Shown here piece after piece: positions 58,137 to 64,000 of a stretch of 64,000 nt of DNA (position 1 is its first letter; the number at the start of each line of letters is the position of its first letter). The notes below the pieces were generated by a model. That model saw only the letters and a program-made list of their open reading frames with translations, had not been told where the DNA came from and made no database searches. The stretch is from JBFWRK01 sp050248955 (GTDB lineage Bacteria > Actinomycetota > Acidimicrobiia > Acidimicrobiales > Ilumatobacteraceae). The stretch spans positions 66,504-130,503 of the forward strand of contig JBFWRK010000014.1 of assembly GCA_050248955.1 (NCBI GenBank), written 5' to 3'. The translations under genes and the position numbers were made by a program.

Positions 58137-59276
58137 ATGGCGGGTCCGCTGACGGGTTGTCGAATCATCGAGATGGCCGGTCTCGGCCCGGGTCCCTTCG
58201 CCGCGATGCTGCTGGCCGACCTGGGCGCGGACGTCGTCCGTGTCGAGCGCGCCGGCACCCAGGCGGCGGGCTCCGAGCAGTACGTGATGCATCGCGGGCG
58301 CCGCTCGATCGCCATCGACCTGAAGCACCCCCACGGGCGGGACATCGTGCTCCGGCTGGCCGAGCGGAGCGACGCGCTGATCGAGGGGTTCCGGCCCGGC
58401 GTGATGGAGCGGCTCGGGCTCGGCCCGGACGACTGCCGCTCGCGCAACGCGCGGCTCGTGTACGGCCGGATGACCGGGTGGGGACAGGACGGCCCCCTCG
58501 CCCCCACGGCAGGGCACGACATCGACTACATCGCCATCTCCGGTGCGCTCGGCTGCATCGCACGCGCGGGCGAGCGCCCGGTCGTTCCCGTGAACTTCCT
58601 GGGAGACTTCGGAGGCGGCGGTCTGTTCCTCGCGTTCGGCATCGTCGCCGCGATGTGGGAGGCGACGCGCTCGGGAACGGGGCAGGTGGTCGACGCCGCG
58701 ATGGTCGACGGCTCCGCAGTGATAACCACGATGCTCCACGGCCTGATGGCCCAGGGACGTTGGCGTGACGAGGCCGGCGTGAACTTCGCCGACGGTGGGT
58801 CGAACTACTACGACACGTACGAGTGCGCCGACGGACGACACGTCGCGGTCGGCGCGATCGAGGGGCCGTTCTACGCGGCGTTGCTCGACGGCCTGGGCCT
58901 CCGCCGAGACGAGCTCCCCGATCGGGCGCGAGCGACGAACTGGCCGGCGCTCAAGGAGCGCTTCGCAGCCGTGTTCCGCACGCGCACCCGAGACGAGTGG
59001 GCGGCCACGTTCGCCGGCACCGACGCGTGCGTCGCCCCCGTGCTCGGGCTCAGCGAGGCACCGCTCCACCCGCACAACGTCGAGCGCGAGGTGTTCGTCG
59101 AGCGCGGTGGCATCGTGCAGCCGGCACCGGCGCCACGCTTCGATCGCACCCCGAACACGCTCGATCGGCTCCCGCCACGCCCAGGCGAGCACACCGACGA
59201 GGTGCTACGGGAGATCGGGTACGACGCCACCGCGATCGCCGAGCTCCTCGAGGCCGGCACGGTCACCGGCGGCTGA
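58137..59276 (+). CDS. Alpha-methylacyl-CoA racemase-type CaiB family protein
   Basis: A 379-residue family III CoA-transferase-fold protein. GHDIDYIAISGALG with H127 and NFLGDFGGGGL with D157 match the catalytic His/Asp pair of alpha-methylacyl-CoA racemase (H126 and D156 in the mycobacterial enzyme). It should invert the 2-methyl centre of a branched acyl-CoA so that an ACAD can use it. The convergent ACAD gene ends directly beside it, and the hotdog genes follow. This supports a methyl-branched or isoprenoid-derived substrate for the region. Confidence 0.92.
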   Translation: MAGPLTGCRIIEMAGLGPGPFAAMLLADLGADVVRVERAGTQAAGSEQYVMHRGRRSIAIDLKHPHGRDIVLRLAERSDALIEGFRPGVMERLGLGPDDCRSRNARLVYGRMTGWGQDGPLAPTAGHDIDYIAISGALGCIARAGERPVVPVNFLGDFGGGGLFLAFGIVAAMWEATRSGTGQVVDAAMVDGSAVITTMLHGLMAQGRWRDEAGVNFADGGSNYYDTYECADGRHVAVGAIEGPFYAALLDGLGLRRDELPDRARATNWPALKERFAAVFRTRTRDEWAATFAGTDACVAPVLGLSEAPLHPHNVEREVFVERGGIVQPAPAPRFDRTPNTLDRLPPRPGEHTDEVLREIGYDATAIAELLEAGTVTGG

Positions 59277-60431
59277 TCAGTACCCCCGCAGCCCCATCGA
59301 ACGGGCGATCGCGTTCCGCTGGATCTGACTGGTTCCGCCGGAGATCGGGGCGACGATCGACTCGCGCCAGCGGAAGCTCATCACGCTCTCGGTGGAGAAG
59401 CCCATGCCGGCGCACACCTGCATGCCGAGGCGGGCCGCCGCGACATAGGTCTCCGACCCCTTGAGCTTGGCCATCGACGCCTCGCGGCCGCACGGCTGGC
59501 CGACGCTCTGCAGCCAGGCCGCGCGCTGCACCAGCAGGCGGGCGCAGTCGATCTCGGTCTGCATGTCAGCGAGTGCGTGCGTGAGCGCCTGGAACTCGCC
59601 GACCGGCCGGCCGAACTGGTGGCGCGTCTTGGCGTGCGCGAGCGCCTCGTCGAGGGTCGCCTGCGCAGCACCGACGTAGCCACCGGAGATCAGCACCCGC
59701 TCGACGTCGATGCCGCTCAGCATCACGCGCCAGCCGTCGTGCAGCGGGCCGACGACGTGCTCGACCGGCACCCGTACGTCGTTGAGGAACACCTCGTACG
59801 TGCCGAGGATGTGTCGCGCGAGGGTGGGGATCTGCCGCAGCTCGACGCCCTCAGCCGTCGGGTCGATCAGGACGGCCGAGATGCCCTCGTGCTTCTTGCC
59901 GGCGGACGGGTCGGTGCGCACGTAGGCGAGGATCTGGGTGCCCGGCAACCCGGCGCCGGTGCACCACATCTTCTGGCCGTTGACCACGAAGTGATCGCCG
60001 TCCTGCAGCGCCGTCGTCCGCAGTGCCGCGACGTCCGAGCCCGCATCGGGCTCGCTCATGCCGATGGACAGGCGCCGCTCACCGGCGATGATCGCAGGGA
60101 GCAGCTCGGCGTGCATCTGCGGTGTTCCGAACTTCGCGATCACCAGGGCCGCCATGAGCGTGAGGACGAAGCACTGCGCGACGTCGAGGCTGGCCCGCCC
60201 GAGCTCTTCGCCGATGATCGCCAGCTCGGTCGCCGTCCCGCCACCCCCGCCGAGCTCCTCGGGCAGCGGCAGGCCGAACCACCCCATCTCCGCGAAGCCG
60301 GCAATCAGCTCCGGCGGATACGTGTACTCGTCGTCCCACTGCTTCGCGCGCTCGGGCGGGCACACCCGCTGCACGAAGCTCCTCGCGGTGTCGCGCAGCA
60401 GTGTCTGCTCGTCGGTGAGCCCGAAGTCCAT
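59277..60431 (-). CDS. Acyl-CoA dehydrogenase
   Basis: A 384-residue classical ACAD with LPLPEELGGGGGTATEL, LSIGMSEPDAGSDVAAL, VNGQKMWCTGAG, KTRHQFGRPVGEFQAL and the C-terminal GGTSQIQRNAIARSMGL. It has the usual short-chain/branched-chain layout. Its end is directly adjacent to that of the racemase gene (convergent, no gap). It diverges from the MaoC-like gene at 60483; TATCGT eight bases before its ATG is a possible -10 box. Confidence 0.92.
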   Translation of the reverse strand: MDFGLTDEQTLLRDTARSFVQRVCPPERAKQWDDEYTYPPELIAGFAEMGWFGLPLPEELGGGGGTATELAIIGEELGRASLDVAQCFVLTLMAALVIAKFGTPQMHAELLPAIIAGERRLSIGMSEPDAGSDVAALRTTALQDGDHFVVNGQKMWCTGAGLPGTQILAYVRTDPSAGKKHEGISAVLIDPTAEGVELRQIPTLARHILGTYEVFLNDVRVPVEHVVGPLHDGWRVMLSGIDVERVLISGGYVGAAQATLDEALAHAKTRHQFGRPVGEFQALTHALADMQTEIDCARLLVQRAAWLQSVGQPCGREASMAKLKGSETYVAAARLGMQVCAGMGFSTESVMSFRWRESIVAPISGGTSQIQRNAIARSMGLRGY

Positions 60432-60468
60432 GAATCGGCACGATAATCCAGCTCTTTGTCGACGGCGT

Positions 60469-60474
60469 TAGTCT
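60469..60474 (+). promoter_or_regulatory. Candidate -10 box of the MaoC-like gene
   Basis: TAGTCT is followed by eight bases and the ATG at 60483. It supports this ATG over the upstream in-frame ATG at 60456, which lies before the box. Confidence 0.35.
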
Positions 60475-60482
60475 CGGCATCC

Positions 60483-60986
60483 ATGACTTCCGAAGCCCGC
60501 GAGCCGGCTGCATTGATGTCGATCCCGACGCTCATCCACGGCCGCACCTGGGAGGAGATGACCCCTGGGTTCACGTTCCGCACCACTGGGCGCACCATCA
60601 CCGAGGCCGACCTCATCTCGTTCATCACGCTGGTCGGCGTGAACGAGCCACTGTTCTTCGACGCACGGTTCGCGCCCGACCACGGCTACACCGGCCGTCT
60701 CGTTCCGGGGATGATGACGTTCTCGTACGCCGAGGGGCTGGTGATCCAGGGGGGTTCGATCCACGGCACCGGGCTCGCGTTCCTCCACACCGACCTCGAC
60801 ATCAAGACGCCGGTGTACGTCGGCGACACCATCACGGTCGTCGTCGAGGTCACCGAGCAGCGGGCGGCCTCCAGTGGCAACCGCGGCGTCGTCACCACGC
60901 GCAACACGGTGTACAACCAGCGCGGCGAGGTCGTGATGGTCTACTCGCCCGTACGGCTCACGAAGGGCGCCGACGCCCGTGACTGA
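60483..60986 (+). CDS. MaoC-like hotdog protein lacking the hydratase D/H pair
   Basis: A 167-residue hotdog-fold protein of the MaoC type. ITEADLISFITLVG leads into VNEPLFFD, where R-hydratases have GDxNPxHxD. The catalytic Asp and His positions appear to be V53 and F58. The later GYTGRLVPGMMTFSYAEGL and TPVYVGDTITVVVEV strands are intact. It may be a non-catalytic subunit of a heteromeric hydratase or bind acyl-CoA. The thioesterase gene overlaps its end by eight bases. Confidence 0.85.
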   Translation: MTSEAREPAALMSIPTLIHGRTWEEMTPGFTFRTTGRTITEADLISFITLVGVNEPLFFDARFAPDHGYTGRLVPGMMTFSYAEGLVIQGGSIHGTGLAFLHTDLDIKTPVYVGDTITVVVEVTEQRAASSGNRGVVTTRNTVYNQRGEVVMVYSPVRLTKGADARD

Positions 60987-61533
60987 TGCGAACGAGCTCA
61001 CCGATGCCGACCAGGTCGCGCTGCGCGGGTTCTTCCGCCATCACTTCCAGGACCGCGTGGCGTTCAACAAGGCCTGCGGCGTGCGCATCACCGCATGGCA
61101 GGGCGACGATGCCACGTTCGAGCTCGACCTCCGCGACGACCTGACGGCGCACCCCGGCGTGTTCCACGGCGGCGTGGTGTCGGCCCTGATCGACACCGCC
61201 GGCACCGGCGCAGTCGTGGCGGGACACGACTTCACGCGTGGCAGCCGCGTCACCACCGTGTCGCTCGCCGTGAACTACCTGTCGGTCGCACCCGGCGAGG
61301 GCATCGTCGCCGAGGCCCGTTGCACGCGGCGCGGCCGGTCGAACCACTACGCCGAGGTGCACGTGTACGGCGTCGCGAGCCGCAAGCTCGTCGCCCAGGG
61401 CCTCGTCACCTGCAACATCACCGGCGTCCGCGACGGGTTCGACCAGATCCTCGCAGCGGCGCGGCGTGGCACGACCTCTCCCGGCACGATCGGAGCGTCC
61501 TCCTTGGCGCAGAACGCTGCCGATACCCTGTGA
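60979..61533 (+). CDS. PaaI/YdiI-type hotdog thioesterase
   Basis: A 184-residue hotdog protein. HPGVFHGGVVSALIDTAGTGAV is the PaaI-family active-site helix; HGG and the downstream Asp carry thioester hydrolysis in relatives. It also has TVSLAVNYLSVAPGEG. It probably releases CoA from acyl-CoA intermediates and so prevents CoA trapping. It starts with GTG inside the MaoC-like gene and is followed by the GntR gene after five bases, or by a four-base overlap if the GTG start of that gene is used. Confidence 0.9.
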   Translation: MTDANELTDADQVALRGFFRHHFQDRVAFNKACGVRITAWQGDDATFELDLRDDLTAHPGVFHGGVVSALIDTAGTGAVVAGHDFTRGSRVTTVSLAVNYLSVAPGEGIVAEARCTRRGRSNHYAEVHVYGVASRKLVAQGLVTCNITGVRDGFDQILAAARRGTTSPGTIGASSLAQNAADTL

Positions 61534-61538
61534 CCGGT

Positions 61539-62300
61539 ATGCCGAGCCGACTGACACGCGCTTCGAGTAACGGGCCGATCGACGTGCGGGTCCCCAAGAC
61601 CGCCGAGCTCGTGGCGATCCACATCCGCAAGCAGATCGTGCGCGGCGAGCTGCAACAGGGGGACGCGCTCCCCACCGAGAACGCGTTGATGACCGAGTTC
61701 GCCATCTCGCGCCCGACCTTGCGTGAGGCGTTCCGGATCCTCGAGTCGGAGGGCCTCATCACGGTGCGGCGCGGCGCTCAGGGCGGCGCCCGTGTGCAGG
61801 TGCCGAGCGCAGCGACCGCGGCGGGCTACGCCGGGCTCGTGCTGCAGCACCGCGGCACCACGCTCGCCGACGTGCTCCACGTCCGCGGCCTCGTCGAGGC
61901 GCCCGCTGCCCGCCTCGTGGCCGAGCGCCGCGACCACAAGAAGTGCGCCGACAGCCTCGAGCGGCTGCTCGATCAGATCGACCCGGCGGCGCACCCCGAG
62001 ACGTTCGCCGACTTCAACGCCCATCTCGTCGAGCTCACCAGGAGCGAGACGTTGATGCTCATCACGGCCATGCTCGAGCACATCGTCCGAAAGGCGGCGG
62101 TGAGGTTCACCCGAACGCCGCACGCGTCCGACGACACGAAGTTGGAGAGCGATGCCGACCGAGCCCGCCGCAAGGTGGTGGCGCTGATCCGCACCGGTGA
62201 CGCCGATGGTGCCGAGGCGCTCTGGCTGAAGCACCTCACGGCTCAGGGCAAGGTGCTGAGCGAGTCGCTCCGCGGCCGTGTGATCGAGCTGTTCGACTGA
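61539..62300 (+). CDS. GntR-family (FadR/FCD) transcription regulator
   Basis: A 253-residue single-unit GntR regulator. The winged helix carries GDALPTENALMTEFAISRPTLREAFRILES and the wing ITVRRGAQGGARV, followed by an FCD-type helical ligand domain that probably senses an acyl or organic acid. ATG 61539 is taken as start; GTG 61530 overlapping the previous stop is possible. It is in one direction with the two hotdog genes, and convergent with a crotonase two bases away. It is unlike the tandem GntR at 15691 in having one unit only. Confidence 0.9.
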   Translation: MPSRLTRASSNGPIDVRVPKTAELVAIHIRKQIVRGELQQGDALPTENALMTEFAISRPTLREAFRILESEGLITVRRGAQGGARVQVPSAATAAGYAGLVLQHRGTTLADVLHVRGLVEAPAARLVAERRDHKKCADSLERLLDQIDPAAHPETFADFNAHLVELTRSETLMLITAMLEHIVRKAAVRFTRTPHASDDTKLESDADRARRKVVALIRTGDADGAEALWLKHLTAQGKVLSESLRGRVIELFD

Positions 62301-62302
62301 CG

Positions 62303-63088
62303 TCAGCCGGCGCCGAACGCCGCCGTACGCTTCTTCAGGAACGCGCTCACTCCCTCCGCTGCATCGGGGGTTCCGAACAGCCGGCGGCCGGTCGCCTGTT
62401 CGAGTGCGATGGCGTCGCGGAGCGGGAGCTCCCGGCCGTCTCGGATGAGGTGCTTCGCTGCCGCCATCGCCTCGCGGGGACCCTCGCTCAGCTGCTCCGC
62501 CAACACCATTGCAGCGTCGAGCGCTCCGCCGACGGGCGTCGGCGGTTCGCAGAAGCCGACGAGGTGCGCCTCCGCAGCGGCGATCGGATCGCCGATCAGG
62601 AGCATGCGGGTCGCCACGGCGACGGGGAGCAGACGAATCGCACGCTGCGTACCCCCCAGACCCGGGAGCAGACCGAGCTTGATCTCGGGGAGGCCGAAGC
62701 GGGTGCGCTCGCTGGCCGTCCGCAGGTCGCAGGCCATCGCAAGCTCGCACCCGCCGCCGAACGCCACGCCCTCGACCGCCGCGATCACCGGCTGCCGCAG
62801 TGCGCCGATGGCTTCCACGGCGCGGCTCAGGTGCGAGATGAACTCGTGGAAGTCGTCCGGTGAGGACAACGCTCCGAACTCGGCGATGTCGGCGCCCGCG
62901 CAGAATGCCTTCCCGCCGGACCCCGTGACGACGACGGCGCCGATCGTCGCGTCGCTCTCCAGTTCGCCGGCCACGAGCAGGAGCTCATCGGCCATCGCCG
63001 TGTTGAACGAGTTGAGCACGTCGGGGCGATCGAGCGTGATGAGCGCCACGGCGCCCTGACGTTCCAGACGGATCGTGGTTCCGGTCAT
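62303..63088 (-). CDS. Enoyl-CoA hydratase with canonical active site
   Basis: A 261-residue crotonase with FCAGADIAEFG, GVAFGGGCELAMACD and LPEIKLGLLPGLGGTQR. Both hydratase glutamates are in place, so this is the most typical enoyl-CoA hydratase of the window, together with that at 20046. The ATG at 63088 has GGGAG at good spacing. It is convergent with the GntR gene and downstream of an SDR gene in the same direction. Confidence 0.93.
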   Translation of the reverse strand: MTGTTIRLERQGAVALITLDRPDVLNSFNTAMADELLLVAGELESDATIGAVVVTGSGGKAFCAGADIAEFGALSSPDDFHEFISHLSRAVEAIGALRQPVIAAVEGVAFGGGCELAMACDLRTASERTRFGLPEIKLGLLPGLGGTQRAIRLLPVAVATRMLLIGDPIAAAEAHLVGFCEPPTPVGGALDAAMVLAEQLSEGPREAMAAAKHLIRDGRELPLRDAIALEQATGRRLFGTPDAAEGVSAFLKKRTAAFGAG

Positions 63089-63168
63089 GCGAGCTCCCTG
63101 GTCGGTGCCGTTGGCGATGGTAGTGAGCGCAGTTCGGCCGCCCTTGCGGTTCCGAATCGACCGTGCGG

Positions 63169-63978
63169 TCAGCGCTGCGGTGGGCGGCGTTGGAGCTCGG
63201 CGAGCAGCGGTTGGCTGTACGCGACGCGGCCGGTGAGGCGCCGGGGGTCGCCGGTGCACAGGCACAGTGCGGCCTCGGCCATCAGCGAGATGTCCTCGAG
63301 CTTGAACGACTCGACGAGGTCGTGGGCGCTGGCGCCGGGCGTGGCGACGTTGTCCCATGGCGACAGCGAGTTGACGGCGATGTTGTCGATCCAGACCTCG
63401 GCAGCGAGGCCGGTGGAGAAGCGGTCGAGCGCGGCCTTCACCATGCCGTAGGTGGAGAACCCCCAGTCCTTCCACATCGGCTCGTACGGGGGCCCGGGCG
63501 GGTGGATGCCGGCGCGGCTGGAGATGTTGAGGATCCAGCCGGCGCCGCGCTCGCGCATGCCGGGCACGACCATCTGCGCCAGCTCGTACGGGGCGCGGAC
63601 CTGGACCTCGAACATCAGCCGCCAGCGCTTCTCGGTGAAGTCGGTGAACGGCATGTAGTAGGTGATCGCCCCGTTGTTCACCAGGATGTCGACCGGGCCG
63701 AGCTCGTCGGTCGTCTGCTCGACGAGGCGCTTGCGATCGCCGGCCACCGCGAGGTCGGCCTGGACGGCGACGGCCTCGCCGCCCTTCGCACGGATGCGGT
63801 CGATCGTCTCGGATAGCGAGCCCTCGTACTTGTCGACCGGGTCGAGCGTGCGCGCCGACGCGGCCACCTTCGCACCGGCCTCGGCGAGGCGCTCGGCGAT
63901 CGCGGCACCGATGCCGCGGCTGGCACCCGTGACGATCGCGACCTTGCCGTCGCACTCCCGGTTCTCTGCAGCAGACAT
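63169..63978 (-). CDS. Short-chain dehydrogenase/reductase
   Basis: A 269-residue SDR with TGASRGIGAAIAERLAEAGA, SARTLDP, NNGAITYYM (NNGA instead of NNAG), serine in ISSRAG and Y-G-M-V-K as active-site YxxxK. A PPGPPYEP insertion after the serine is unusual. The ATG is at 63978, 22 bases from the right edge of the window. It may form an operon with the hydratase at 62303, 80 bases downstream. Substrate unknown. Confidence 0.9.
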   Translation of the reverse strand: MSAAENRECDGKVAIVTGASRGIGAAIAERLAEAGAKVAASARTLDPVDKYEGSLSETIDRIRAKGGEAVAVQADLAVAGDRKRLVEQTTDELGPVDILVNNGAITYYMPFTDFTEKRWRLMFEVQVRAPYELAQMVVPGMRERGAGWILNISSRAGIHPPGPPYEPMWKDWGFSTYGMVKAALDRFSTGLAAEVWIDNIAVNSLSPWDNVATPGASAHDLVESFKLEDISLMAEAALCLCTGDPRRLTGRVAYSQPLLAELQRRPPQR

Positions 63979-64000
63979 CCGGCCGACGTTAGCGAACCCG

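Noticed and set aside
59270..59282. Palindrome TGATCA at a gene junction
   Set aside because: It arises because two convergent genes end directly side by side (TGA and its complement), not because of an operator.
1..63978. tRNA, rRNA, CRISPR, insertion sequence or phage genes
   Set aside because: I looked for cloverleaf ends, repeated spacer units, transposase motifs and terminal repeats and found none I could support.

Overview
The window looks like a chromosomal segment of a high-GC actinobacterium, most probably of the Acidimicrobiia (Ilumatobacter-like). This assignment is inference from gene content: F420-type luciferase-like oxidoreductases, a mycofactocin-type SDR, Cox-type molybdenum hydroxylase subunits, CYP/ferredoxin genes and very many acyl-CoA enzymes. 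I see no rRNA, tRNA, CRISPR array, transposase or phage gene. Coding density is very high, no gene-free stretch reaches 300 bases, and many neighbours overlap by 1-8 bases, as in translationally coupled operons.

I support 61 protein genes, almost all catabolic: 7 acyl-CoA dehydrogenases, 7 crotonase-fold proteins, 6 SDRs, 4 luciferase-like monooxygenases, 3 acyl-CoA ligases, 3 cytochromes P450, 3 amidohydrolase-2 proteins, 3 APH-type kinases, 2 family III CoA-transferases (one a tandem fusion), 2 SnoaL-like proteins, a three-subunit molybdenum hydroxylase, a thiolase-like/DUF35 pair, a branched-chain-type ABC importer and 4 regulators (2 TetR, 2 GntR).

Layout. 1-4069: an amidohydrolase running off the left edge, then DUF35 / thiolase-like / CoA-type Nudix / beta-lactamase-fold protein. 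4059-9804: acyl-CoA ligase divergent from a crotonase, then molybdenum hydroxylase FAD and FeS subunits, an alpha/beta hydrolase and a mycofactocin-type SDR. 9885-17133: an SDR, the molybdopterin subunit, an ACAD pair and a tandem GntR regulator. 17149-27723: ligase, kinase and two crotonases, SDR, ferredoxin, DUF7064-like protein, P450, ACAD, PPOX and TetR. 27771-32675: ABC importer with a LivH-LivM-LivG fusion. 32900-38485: luciferase-like protein, ACAD, amidohydrolase, crotonase, P450. 38506-46873: SDRs with a 39-residue gene between them, SnoaL, tandem CaiB, amidohydrolase, luciferase-like protein, SnoaL, crotonase. 46979-55546: ACAD, luciferase-like protein, kinase/crotonase pair, TetR, kinase, divergent ACAD, P450. 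55666-63978: ligase, luciferase-like protein, racemase, ACAD, two hotdog proteins, GntR, crotonase, SDR.

Together the genes suggest uptake, oxygenase activation, CoA activation and beta-oxidation-like breakdown of branched or cyclic lipids or terpenoid/steroid-like acids. The substrate cannot be read from sequence. The points most worth following are: a split ACAD10/11-like (LvaA/LvaC-like) kinase and dehydrogenase pair with its own TetR and GACAGT operators; an AGTAYMCT promoter element shared by seven promoters, including the transporter and the tandem GntR gene; apparent leaderless promoters; and several fused or active-site-degenerate enzymes.
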